DNA from: Oenanthe sinensis
Taxonomy: Eukaryota > Streptophyta > Magnoliopsida > Apiales > Apiaceae
NCBI GenBank assembly: GCA_028671895.1
Contig: JAPMAC010000221.1
Coordinates: 496,001-560,000, forward strand
Direction: 5' to 3'
Length of the DNA stretch: 64,000 nt
Shown: piece after piece, positions 11,041-21,000 of the stretch
Layout: each line of letters opens with the position of its first letter
How positions within the stretch are numbered: the stretch's first letter is position 1
Program-made: the position numbers and the translations under genes
The notes under the pieces: generated by a model
The model's input: the letters and a program-made list of their open reading frames with translations, nothing else
The model's database searches: none
Told to the model about the DNA's origin: nothing

Positions 11041-12765
11041 ATGGCCGCCGCACACAGATTTAAGATACCTCCGTTTGATGCACAACATTATGACGAATGG
11101 ACCGGAAGGATGAAAGCTTACCTTGAATCAATAAACAAGGTATACTTGAGAATATTGGAAAACGGTCCATACATACCCATGAGAATTGAGCCAGAGCGAA
11201 TGGAAGGAGGGATACTAATTCCATCCCGGTCTGTTCCTAAAGAGGAAATGGAGTTTTCAGACGCAGATAAAGAATTGGTTGGTATGGATGCGTCGTTACG
11301 CAACGTCATAATTGAATCCCTAAACTCAGAGTACTATGTTCAAATAAAGGGATTAAAAACAGCTAAAGCCATGTGGGATAAACTGGCTGTGGTGATGGAG
11401 GGGACCGAGGAAGTTAGAGATAATCACAAACGCATTCTGATATCTGAATATGAATCGTTCAGATGCGAACGAGGAGAAAGCGTAGCAGATGTTTACAAAC
11501 GGTACAGTAAATTGCTTATCGAGCTGAGTATAAGAGATAAAGTCTATCCACTAGCAGATTCAAATATCAAGTTTCTCTTGAATTTGCCTAAACATCTGGA
11601 ACACAGGATCACTGCCATTCGAGAGTCAAGAGATTTGAAAAACACTTCTCTCGAAAAGCTGTATGGTGTTTTGAAGACCTACGAGCTGGAGCAGGAACAA
11701 AATGACAGAAGAAGATCCTACAATAGTGGAGAAAACAAAGCGGTAAGTGAGTCTGGACTTGTAGCTGAAGAAACTGCTGTAAAGGCACTTGCAGCTGTCT
11801 CATTGAAAAATGCTAATCCTGAAAGGGTGGTAATAGACATTGAAGATCCATCCGAAGAAAGTGAGGATGAATACTATACCCTTGAAGAGCTGGACAAATT
11901 AGAAGACAAGTCATATGCTTGTATTGCTCGAGAATTTGCTCATATCAGCTTCAGGAAGCAAAGAAGTGGTAAAGGACGATTTGGTAGTTCTTTCAGCCGA
12001 AGAGGCAGGAGAGGCAGTAGTGTAAGTGGTAGTGGAAATTACAGCGGTCGGAGTAGCACATCTGGTAGTGGCTACAGACCTAACCTGGTAGACAAGAACA
12101 AGTTCAGATGCTACAACTGCAATGAATTGGGGCACTTCGCAACAGAGTGCAAGAAGCCCAAGTACGTTCATCCCAAGGAATCCTATGCTGATTTGAAAAA
12201 GAAATATGATGCCTTGGTTAGCAAGCAACAGAAGGGAAGCCGGGCGTATGTTGTGACTGAAGGGAAGGGTTGGGACGAGTCTGATGAAGATGAAGATCAG
12301 GAGCTATGCAACTTCGCTTTAATGGCAAAATCTTCAGAACAATCAGAGGTACCAATTCTAACCGTAAATGAAATGTCTATTCCTGAGTACCAAAATGAAT
12401 TAGCTGCCATGACTAAAGATATGTACAATCTCCAACTTAATCTAATTGCTGTTAATGAGGAAAATGCTAAACTCTCCCTTAAGAATAGACTTCTCGAGGC
12501 CAGGGTAGAGGAATTAGAATCAGGAGAAAGTAAGGAAAGGCAGTTAATGAATCAGGTAGATGTTTTAGAACACAAGCTTAAGATTAGGGAAGACCTTAAC
12601 GAAGAACTTAAAAATGAATTAGCTGAGCTTAAAGTAACATGTAAATCTTTTGAAGAAGCCGCTAATAAAGTTTTCGTAGAAAGGGACATGTACATGAAAC
12701 TGGCAGGCAAGAGCAAAAATGAAAAAGTAAACATAGGACTTGACTACACAGAAAAAGAAAAATAG
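11041..12765 (+). CDS. Gag of Sirevirus B, main part
   Basis: The ATG at 11041 opens 574 codons. Residues about 1-230 are the copia capsid region (FKIPPFDAQHYDEW, then LPKHLEHRITAIRES). A Ser/Gly/Arg-rich stretch (about 310-345) precedes a CCHC zinc knuckle with Cys357, Cys360, His365 and Cys370. Residues about 450-565 are predicted by eye to be coiled coil (NELAAMTKDMYNLQ, ENAKLSLKNRLLEARVEEL). Long Gags with coiled coils are typical of Sireviruses. The frame ends at 12765 in an A-rich run (GAAAAAGAAAAATAG), but A's homologue continues past this point in one frame and B's own sequence continues in frame +1. I read this as a one-base indel or, less likely, a programmed shift. Confidence 0.9.
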   Translation: MAAAHRFKIPPFDAQHYDEWTGRMKAYLESINKVYLRILENGPYIPMRIEPERMEGGILIPSRSVPKEEMEFSDADKELVGMDASLRNVIIESLNSEYYVQIKGLKTAKAMWDKLAVVMEGTEEVRDNHKRILISEYESFRCERGESVADVYKRYSKLLIELSIRDKVYPLADSNIKFLLNLPKHLEHRITAIRESRDLKNTSLEKLYGVLKTYELEQEQNDRRRSYNSGENKAVSESGLVAEETAVKALAAVSLKNANPERVVIDIEDPSEESEDEYYTLEELDKLEDKSYACIAREFAHISFRKQRSGKGRFGSSFSRRGRRGSSVSGSGNYSGRSSTSGSGYRPNLVDKNKFRCYNCNELGHFATECKKPKYVHPKESYADLKKKYDALVSKQQKGSRAYVVTEGKGWDESDEDEDQELCNFALMAKSSEQSEVPILTVNEMSIPEYQNELAAMTKDMYNLQLNLIAVNEENAKLSLKNRLLEARVEELESGESKERQLMNQVDVLEHKLKIREDLNEELKNELAELKVTCKSFEEAANKVFVERDMYMKLAGKSKNEKVNIGLDYTEKEK

Positions 12766-13579
12766 GGCTGCTGAGTTGTTAGAGCCAGTGTTAGTCAAAG
12801 AAAATGTGCCTGAGGTTTTAATGGATGTTAGAAAACCTATCTTTAAGCATTTTGAGCCTAGGACCATAGATCCTGTTGCTACTGAAATTGAACATGAGAT
12901 TAAAATTGAAAGAGATTCAGAAGAAAAAGTAGTAGAACCTACAACTTCTAAGAGAGCTAGTAAGATTGCTTATGCTAAGAGAGGTGTAGGAACCAAGGAG
13001 GCTAAGACGGTGTCATATAAACAATGGGTAGCAGGGTCAGACCAAATGAAAGCACCTGTAAAGGCAGTTAAAACTGAACCTGCATCTGTATCTACATCTA
13101 CACGAGCTAGAAAGGCATGCTATATTTGTAATCAAACTGATCATTTGTCTTACTATTGCCCGTTCTATGTAGAGGAAGAAAAATCTGTTGGTTGTAATAC
13201 CATGCCTGCAACTACTGCTTTGCCTAACATGCATGCAAATCATGCTAAATGCAATAATCCTAATTGTATGCCATGTGCTGTAAACATCATGCATGCTTAT
13301 TTTAACTTAATGAATACTGCTAGTGCATCTGTTGAACATACATCTAGTAGTGGTAAGAAAAAGCATGTGGGGTCAAAAACTAAGACTTCAAGTCCTCCTA
13401 AAGTTAGGAGTGACCAGTCTACTTCCAAACCTGACAAACCAGTCAAGGTTGACAAGGGAAAAGACAAAGTCAAGATGAATGCCCCTGATGGCAACAAGGC
13501 AAAGCCTTCTGTATCTGAAAAGAAAAAGGAAATTATTGATGCCGGGCCCAAACATCATTGGGTTCCGAAGAACACCTAA
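12740..13579 (+). CDS. Gag of Sirevirus B, C-terminal extension in frame +1
   Basis: This frame carries on where the main gag frame stops. It has no ATG at its beginning, so it would be reached only by a frameshift near 12750-12765. It aligns in order with A's Gag tail: the VRKPIF block matches A's ARKPLF, and HHWVPKNT matches A's NQFWVLKTN at the end. It has a second knuckle, CYICNQTDHLSYYC (near 13117), and a C-x4-C-x2-C motif (CNNPNCMPC, near 13250) that A also keeps as CGIMNCMLC. Basic Lys/Ser/Pro-rich segments separate them. It stops at 13577-13579 and overlaps the open pol frame by 22 bases. Confidence 0.8.
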   Translation: MTTQKKKNRAAELLEPVLVKENVPEVLMDVRKPIFKHFEPRTIDPVATEIEHEIKIERDSEEKVVEPTTSKRASKIAYAKRGVGTKEAKTVSYKQWVAGSDQMKAPVKAVKTEPASVSTSTRARKACYICNQTDHLSYYCPFYVEEEKSVGCNTMPATTALPNMHANHAKCNNPNCMPCAVNIMHAYFNLMNTASASVEHTSSSGKKKHVGSKTKTSSPPKVRSDQSTSKPDKPVKVDKGKDKVKMNAPDGNKAKPSVSEKKKEIIDAGPKHHWVPKNT

Positions 13580-16500
13580 CCTTTCTGGATTTGCAGGGCA
13601 GTGTACAGGAAAAGAGTAAAGTCATATGGGTGCTGGACAGTGGAGCATCGAGGCATATGACCGGCAATAAGTCCCTGCTAACAGATTTGGTGTTGAGAGC
13701 CGGCTCCATGGTTACTTTTGGAGATAACAGCAAAGGTTACACCAGGGGATATGGCAAGATCGTTTGTGGAAATGTTATCATTGAAGATGTATCTTTTGTG
13801 GAAGGATTGCGACATAATCTTCTCAGCATTAGTCAGTTCACCGACAGGGGTTTTGACGTCAACTTTGGGAAGCATGATTGTTCGATTCGAAGCAAAAAGG
13901 ATGGAAGCCTTGCTCTCAAAGGAGTAAGGAAGTCAAATTTGTTCATAGCTGACATGAATTCTGCTGATCAGTCTGAAGTCACGTGTTTCTACAGCAAGGC
14001 TTCTGCTGATGAAAGTTGGCTATGGCATAAAAGATTATCTCACCTGAACTTTAAAGCAATGAATAATCTCGTAAGAAGAGAATTGGTGAGAGGGCTGCCG
14101 CAGATGGAGTTCACTCCAGATGGACTCTGCGAAGCATGTGAGATGGGAAAATCAAAAAGAGCCTCGCATAAGGATAAACAAGTGAATAGCATTACCGAGC
14201 CCCTACAACTCCTTCACATGGATTTGTTTGGACCTGTTAATGTTATGTCAATGTCAAGGAAAAGATATGCGCTGGTAATTGTCGATGACTTTTCCAAATA
14301 CACATGGGTGAAGTTTGTGACATCGAAAGATGAAGTGCCACATGAGATCATTAGACATGTACTGGTAATTGAAAACGTAGCAAGTCTGACTGTGAAGACT
14401 ATCCGATCCGACAATGGGACAGAATTCAAGAACTCAGTGTTAATGGATTTCTGCATATCTAAAGGGATCAGACGACAGTATTCAGCACCGAGAACACCAC
14501 AGCAAAATGGGGTGGTAGAAAGGAAGAACAGGACACTGGTTGAAGCAGCTAGGACAATGCTGTATGAGTCAAAACTTCCTTTATATTTTTGGGCTGAAGC
14601 AGTTAACACGGCTTGTTATACACAGAACAGAACCCTGATTATAAAGGACCATAATGAGACGCCGTATTACATGATGAATAAACGAAAACCATCTATCAAA
14701 TACTTTCACGTATTTGGTGCCAAATGCTTTGTGTTAAGAGACAATGCACAACTTGGAAAGTTTGATGCCAAAGCAGATGAAGGGTTTTTCATTGGATATT
14801 CTCTTGAAGTAGTAGCAGCGTACAGGGTGTTTGTGCTTAATGATCGCAAGGTGGTTGAAAGCCTTAATGTCACATTCGACGACTCAAAGCTCCCTTCTAT
14901 ACAAAAAGAAGATAGTGAGCCCACTTCCCTAAGATTTGAAAATATGGATGTTGATGAAGTGGATACAGTTCCTGAGTCAGTAGTGCAGGGTAGTGATCCA
15001 ACTATAAATAATGAAATTAATCAAGAGTCTAGTGTTTCGCAAATTCAAAACCCTAGAACTGAGGGATCACCTTCCGTCAGACCTGGTACTAACTCAGGGG
15101 GAGTCAGTATGCACTCAGGGGGAGCAGCTCACTCAGGGGGAGCTAGTACTAGCTCAAGAGAAGCTAGTGAAAGTGCTTCTAGACTAAGTCACCTTCACTT
15201 ACAAGATCAAGCTGAATCATCAAGAACATTTGCTAGGGATCGCACTTGGAACAAGGACCATCCGTTCGAGCTAATTATTGGTGATCCAGAAGCCGGAGTG
15301 ACTACTAGAGGAAAAGCTAGAGCTGAAATTGCCACTGAGAATGAATGTCTATATTCAGTGTTCCTTTCTCAGATGGAACCTAAAGTGGTGGAAGAAGCTC
15401 TAGATGACGCTGATTGGGTGATTGCTATGCAAGAGGAACTCAATCAGTTTGAAAGGCAGAAGGTGTGGAAGCTGGTACCCAGACCAAAGAATAGATCTGT
15501 TGTTGGGACAAAATGGGTATTCAGGAACAAGCTGGATGAAGACGGACGTGTAACACGAAATAAAGCTCGCCTGGTTGCCAAGGGTTATACTCAACGAGAA
15601 GGAATTGATTATGATGAAACCTATGCACCAGTAGCAAGGCTAGAGGCAGTAAGGATGTTCTTGGCATTCGCAGCACATCATGGTTTTAAAGTCTATCAAA
15701 TGGATGTCAAGAGTGCATTCTTAAACGGTGAACTGGATGAAGAAGTGTATGTCGAGCAACCTCCCGGGTTTATCGATATCAAACATTGTGATTATGTTTA
15801 TCGACTCTTCAAATCAGTATATGGCCTTAAGCAGTCTCCGCGAAAGTGGTATGAAACTCTGTCAGACTTCTTACTAGAAAGTGGTTTTACAAGAGGAGTA
15901 ATCGACAAGACGCTCTTCTACAAGAAATGCAAAGATGATCTAATAATGGTGCAAGTATATGTGGATGACATTATCTTTGGGTCTGCAAATGAGAAGCTGT
16001 GTGCTAAATTCGCTAAGTTAATGCAATCAAGGTATGAGATGAGCATGATGGGAGAGCTGACGTTCTTTCTGGGCATTCAAGTTAGTCAGAAGAAGGACGG
16101 GATATTTATCTGCCAGACCAAGTACATTCATGATCTATTGAAGAAGTATGGTCTCCAAGATGTATCACAAGCAAAGACTCCTATGGCAACAGCCACGAAA
16201 CTTGACGAGGAGAAATCGGGTAAACCTGTAGACATCTCAAGCTATCGAGGTATGATCGGCTCACTTTTGTATTTAACTGCTAGCAGACCTGATATTATGT
16301 TCTCTACATGCTTATGTGCAAGGTTCCAAGCGGATCCTAGAGAGTCACATCTCATAGCCGTAAAGCGCATTTTTAGGTATCTCAAGGGAACATCAAATCT
16401 CGGGATTTGGTACCCAAGAGATACAGGGTTTAATCTAGTTGGCTATTCGGATTCAGATTACGCAGGTTGTAGAATAGATAGGAAGAGTACTTCAGGAAGC

Positions 16501-16902
16501 TGTCAGTTCCTTGGAAGAAGGTTGGTGTCTTGGCAAAGCAAGAAACAACACACAGTATCTACCTCGACAGCTGAAGCAGAATATATTGCTGCTGGAAGCT
16601 GTGTGGCCCAGATACTGTGGATGAAGAACCAACTCAAGGACTACGGTGTGGAAGTATCTAAGATTCCTATCATGTGTGACAACACAAGTGCTATTGCAAT
16701 GACCAACAATCCTGTGGATCACTCAAGGACCAAGCACATTGACATCAGGTATCATTTTATTAGAGAGCATGTAGAAAATGGAACTGTAGAGTTGCATTTT
16801 GTGTCTACTGAACGTCAAATAGCAGATATATTCACTAAACCCCTAGACGAATCAACATTTTCTAGATTGGTTGGTGAATTAGGGATGCTTAACACCTGTT
16901 AG
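13558..16902 (+). CDS. Pol of Sirevirus B: protease, integrase, RT, RNase H
   Basis: The open frame of about 1,114 codons holds, in order, an aspartic protease (LDSGASRHMTG near residue 26), the GAG-preintegrase zinc region (HKRLSHL...CEAC), an integrase core with Asp222, Asp285 and Glu321, a copia RT with YVDD at residues 801-804, and RNase H (SDSDYAGCRIDRKSTSG, TAEAEYIA). It matures the particle, copies the RNA and integrates the cDNA. All catalytic residues I looked for are present and there is no break. The first codon of the frame is not ATG, and the first in-frame ATG lies inside the protease active site, so Pol must be made by frameshift, splicing or readthrough from gag. Pol is -1 relative to the Gag tail. 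Confidence 0.95.
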   Translation: MGSEEHLTFLDLQGSVQEKSKVIWVLDSGASRHMTGNKSLLTDLVLRAGSMVTFGDNSKGYTRGYGKIVCGNVIIEDVSFVEGLRHNLLSISQFTDRGFDVNFGKHDCSIRSKKDGSLALKGVRKSNLFIADMNSADQSEVTCFYSKASADESWLWHKRLSHLNFKAMNNLVRRELVRGLPQMEFTPDGLCEACEMGKSKRASHKDKQVNSITEPLQLLHMDLFGPVNVMSMSRKRYALVIVDDFSKYTWVKFVTSKDEVPHEIIRHVLVIENVASLTVKTIRSDNGTEFKNSVLMDFCISKGIRRQYSAPRTPQQNGVVERKNRTLVEAARTMLYESKLPLYFWAEAVNTACYTQNRTLIIKDHNETPYYMMNKRKPSIKYFHVFGAKCFVLRDNAQLGKFDAKADEGFFIGYSLEVVAAYRVFVLNDRKVVESLNVTFDDSKLPSIQKEDSEPTSLRFENMDVDEVDTVPESVVQGSDPTINNEINQESSVSQIQNPRTEGSPSVRPGTNSGGVSMHSGGAAHSGGASTSSREASESASRLSHLHLQDQAESSRTFARDRTWNKDHPFELIIGDPEAGVTTRGKARAEIATENECLYSVFLSQMEPKVVEEALDDADWVIAMQEELNQFERQKVWKLVPRPKNRSVVGTKWVFRNKLDEDGRVTRNKARLVAKGYTQREGIDYDETYAPVARLEAVRMFLAFAAHHGFKVYQMDVKSAFLNGELDEEVYVEQPPGFIDIKHCDYVYRLFKSVYGLKQSPRKWYETLSDFLLESGFTRGVIDKTLFYKKCKDDLIMVQVYVDDIIFGSANEKLCAKFAKLMQSRYEMSMMGELTFFLGIQVSQKKDGIFICQTKYIHDLLKKYGLQDVSQAKTPMATATKLDEEKSGKPVDISSYRGMIGSLLYLTASRPDIMFSTCLCARFQADPRESHLIAVKRIFRYLKGTSNLGIWYPRDTGFNLVGYSDSDYAGCRIDRKSTSGSCQFLGRRLVSWQSKKQHTVSTSTAEAEYIAAGSCVAQILWMKNQLKDYGVEVSKIPIMCDNTSAIAMTNNPVDHSRTKHIDIRYHFIREHVENGTVELHFVSTERQIADIFTKPLDESTFSRLVGELGMLNTC

Positions 16903-17105
16903 TTTTGCTACCTATCTGTTATAATTCAGTTTGTGTACATATTATTGTTATTCATGAATATTCATAATTAATAATGTGTACTTAACTTCATAAATGTATG
17001 TGTTGCATATCATAAGGAGTTAGAAAGTTTCATGACATTAATCTTGTGCTGATCTGTATATCATTATGGTTAGTGTCTAAATGAAGTAATGAGAAATTTT
17101 CTATG
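16903..17105 (+). other. Spacer after pol of B
   Basis: AT-rich non-coding sequence between pol and the ATCGAGAT-type array. I see no ORF or motif of note. Confidence 0.6.
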
Positions 17106-17318
17106 GCAAATCTCGATCTATCCACATCAAGATCGACATCGAGATGTAGATCGAGATGCGGATCGAGATCGACATCCAGATCGACATCGAGATGTAGATC
17201 GAGATGCGGATCGAGATCGACATCCAGATCGACATCGAGATGTAGATCGAGATGCGGATCGAGATCGACATCTAGATCGACATCTAGATGAGGATCGAGA
17301 TGCGGATCTCGAGATCGA
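17106..17318 (+). repeat. Internal ATCGAGAT/GACATC minisatellite of B
   Basis: A unit of about 60 bp (GATCGACATCGAGATGTAG, then ATCGAGATGCGGATCGAGAT) is repeated about three times with a shorter tail. Its words are the same as in the LTR array at 9826-10083, although this copy sits between pol and the extra ORF. Open frames on both strands (17089-17342) are artefacts of the repeat. Confidence 0.9.
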
Positions 17319-17329
17319 GATGTGACGTG

Positions 17330-17480
17330 TCTTTTCAGTCATTTTTTTTAAGGCGTGCAGGTATATATTATAGCATTAAAAAGGCTGTTCATTATTTACA
17401 TTAACTTTCTTTCTCTCCAAAAGCTTAAGCTCTTCATATACACTCGCGTATACATACATTACATCAAGTTTTCTTGTGAT
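17330..17480 (+). promoter_or_regulatory. Possible internal promoter for the extra ORF of B
   Basis: TATATATTA at 17362-17370 is followed about 40 bp later by a CT-rich stretch (CTTTCTTTCTCTCC), a pattern seen at plant transcription starts. It directly follows the ATCGAG array, as the array precedes the LTR promoter. This placement suggests, but does not prove, a second promoter. Confidence 0.35.
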
Positions 17481-17635
17481 TTTCTTAAACAAAAATCACT
17501 AACTGTTACTTAAAAGCATCAATAACTAAAACGAAACTCTGCTAAAATTTTGTTTAAAACTGTTGAACTTCTTGCGTTGTTTTTATCGTTATTACTGTTC
17601 TTGCAATTAGTTCTTTAGTTTTCTTCTTCATTCGA

Positions 17636-17939
17636 GTGAGTTTGGTTTTTGTTTCGTGCTTTCTTATTCTTAAGTACTTTTGTGTTCTTGAGCAAAATAG
17701 TTGTGAGTACTACTGGTTAATCCTTAAAGTGCAACTTTACCGCCGTGTTTGTGGTTTTTCTGGAAAAATAATTTATTTTGTAACGGCTGTTCACTTTAAT
17801 TTTCGAAAACTCAACCGTCAATCATTAGTGGGGAGTTAAGTGGTCATTAGTGGGCAGTTAATTTGTTTTAATTTGTGTCACTAATTACGTGGGGTAATTA
17901 GTGGGGTTAGTGTACGTTTTTTTTGTTGTTTAAATTTAG
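17636..17939 (+). other. Possible leader intron upstream of the extra ORF
   Basis: A donor-like GTGAGTTTGG at 17636 and an acceptor with a T-rich tract ending TTTAG at 17939 enclose 304 bp. The splice would remove GT-rich, ATG-poor sequence and bring the leader close to the ATG at 18010. Sequence-only prediction. Confidence 0.35.
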
Positions 17940-18009
17940 AACTTGTTCTCTAAAAATTTCCATTGCCAAACCATTTCAGAACATTTCTTTTCTCAAACAC
18001 AAATTTAAA

Positions 18010-21000
18010 ATGGCAAACCCAAATTTCACAATTCCCAAGACCAACTTTGTTAATCTCTCTGCTGATCGAGCAACTGGTAGATTTATTCACTATCAGTTCT
18101 GGATTGAATCCCTCAACAACACATCAATCGTAAGTCACGCGTTAACCGCCTCTCCCATCCTGAATGTCGAAGCCCTTCAAGCTGCTTACTCTACACTAGA
18201 GATTCAGGGTGGAAAAGCCAATCCAACAGGACTATCCTTTACTATTGGTGGTGTCAAATATGAAGTCAGTCTGCGGAAGTTCAATGAGTTACTCGGGCTT
18301 CCTACAGAAGATTATGCTCCGGAACCCACTATGGAGGATATGTTGCAATTATTCACGGAGATAGGTTGTCGCCCTCCCACGGGTCCTATCAAGGTAACAA
18401 AGGTTAACACCGGTATGCTACCAGCTGAGTGGGATTATGTAGTTCAGGCCATTCAGCGCTGCATGTTCCCAAAAGACAAAGACTACAGGCCAATGAACAA
18501 CAGCTGCCGGGTAATACTATATGGAGTGGCAAACAACAGGAGAGTGAATGTGGGCAAACATCTGTTGATTCAGTTACATGAGAGGTGGGCATTGGAGAAA
18601 AATGCCTCAAGGAATCCAGAAGATGGTCCAGTCAAATGCTGGATGCCAAGATTTCTTCAGATGGTTCTGGATGACGTCCTTTCAGAGGAACACAGAAGAA
18701 TGTTTCAAGGCTCTGAAAGGATGGCATGTTTTGATATGACTCTAAAGAGTATCTCCACCATGGAAACCCAGCAAAAGTCAAGACTTTTTGAGTTGCGCCT
18801 GACTCCGTACTTCCAGGATCTGCAAGATGAGTATGCTAGGAGGCATGCTTCTCAGTTTACTGCAGTAGAAGCTGAGAGTAGCGGTAACGAAGCTGAAGGT
18901 GGAGATCCAGTGCCTAGAACTTTGGAACAAGCAAGAATGGATGTTGATATGGCCGAGGCAAATGTTGCAGAAGCTGGAGCTGACAAGGATGACGATCTTC
19001 TTAGTCAGGTACCTATTCTTGCTAATCTTGATCAATCATCAATTCAACCTGTTTTCTACAGCCGTGGGCCTGAAAACCCCCAGGCTCTATCCCAGGCTGC
19101 AAGCCCTTCTGTTCATAAACGTTCAGCCAGCCCTAAAACTGGTGATAAAAGGAAGGCAAGCTTATCTGAGTCGAGTGAATCAAGTGGAGGGAGTGTAGGA
19201 GTTGAGAGAGTAGTCACTTCAGCAGCTCTGCCACCTTCAAAGAAGCAAAAGGTGGATTCAAACCCAGTGGCAACTGCACAACCTGTTAAGGCTAGTTCAC
19301 CTCTCACAGCCACCACACCTCACGCTGGTGGCTCTCCTCTCCAAATCATTTCAACACATTCGCACTCGCCTAGGCATGTTGGTGAGAGTCAAGAAGGGGG
19401 TCCAACTCAACAGCCAATAGGAGCTGGCCCTACCTTCCCTGAGTTGTCCGCTCAGGGCTCTTTGAGCAATTTCTCGGAAGGGGAATGGCAAACTGAGACT
19501 AGCACTTCTGATACTAGTATCTCAGGCAGTTTTAATGAGGAAGAGTCTGTCGAATCCAGTACGGATGACGCTTCCTCATCTAAATCAGAAAATAAGTTGC
19601 TTGCAGAGCAACGACATCTGGTGACTGGTGGGTCTACGCCTCCAGAACAGCCCAGCGAACCAGAAAAGGTTCTAAGTGAACAAGGGGATGACATGGTCAT
19701 AACGTCATCTCCCGTCGTAGACACAGCGCTTAAAGGCTCAGTCTCACTGACCGATATCGCCGACCAACTTACCGCTAGTCCCCAGCGATTAGTGGATGAG
19801 GCTCTAGTACTGTTAGGCTCTAAACACGAGGGAGAGACAGGGAGAGTAGATCCCTTCTTTTTAGGGATCTTGAGTGAAACAGAACCCGACGAGAGTAAAC
19901 AGTCTAACCCAAGCCAAACACCGTCCCCCAAATTGCAGGATTTAGTGAAGAAAGTGGAGGCTTTGGAGGCTGGAGTTGCTGGTGTTACTGCTGCTGTCTC
20001 TACTCACTCTGGAAGGTTGGAGGTTGGAGCTCAGTTCATGGAGAACCTGATTGCCGTCCAAAATCAGATGATTGACAAGATAAATAATCTTGGATTGGCA
20101 CAGGTGGAGGTTGGGAGGTCAGTAGATGATGTCACTTATGGCATGTCTCAGGTTTGGACGAAACTGAATGAACTGCTTGATGCTGTCTGTGGACGTAACA
20201 AGGATGGACCTGGTCCTTCAACTGGTGGTGGTGGTGACGATAATAATGATGATGATGCTCCTGATGAGGATAACACACCTAAGGGGGAGAAAGAGGATCA
20301 GGGTCTGAAAAAGCTGACTAGTAAGGGTCCGGTGATCGAGTCCTCAAACAAATCTGGTGAAAAGGTGGAGGAGGCTCAACCGGCTCTTAAGGACAAAGGA
20401 AAGCAGAAGATGGTAGCTGAAGAAGAAGCTGAGAAAGAAACACCTCTTGTTGATACATTTATGGGAGACTTTATTGAAGATTCTGATGATGACGAGATGG
20501 ATGTAGAAGCCTTAGTGGCAAGGAGGTCGAGACTCGAGCAACGAGCAAGAGAATGGGAACAAGAAAGAGGTCTAAATCCTGGCGGATCTGGCGCAGGAGT
20601 TGCAGGTGATGCAGGAGACCACTCGGTTGCTGACGAGCATGTTCCAGAAGAAGAAGTTGATGAAGCGGAGATGCAAGGAGAAATTTTCAGGGAAGCCAGA
20701 GAAAGAGTAAATGAAGAAGTTCTACAAGGGATAGTTGAAAAAGAACTAATGGCAAAGGAGAAGAGAGCGGCTCAGAAAACTCAGCATGAGTATGAAATGA
20801 AAAAGATCAAAGATCCTAAGGTCCAGGCTGACATAAGGAGGGAAGGTCCCGAGTGGGACAAGGCTAGAGAAGCCTTAGCTGGACCAAGAGCCTATGCTCA
20901 TGACTCAGGAAGATTGAGCTTTCTTCTTCATAAGCTAGAAAATCTAAACCCTGGGCTGCTGAATTATCTAAATTGCATAAGACAGGGATGCACCTCCGTA

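Noticed and set aside
17089..17342. Arg/Asp/Ser-rich ORFs on both strands (SRSTSRCRS-type)
   Set aside because: They are translations of the ATCGAG minisatellite; open in several frames because the unit lacks stops. They resemble SR proteins only by composition.
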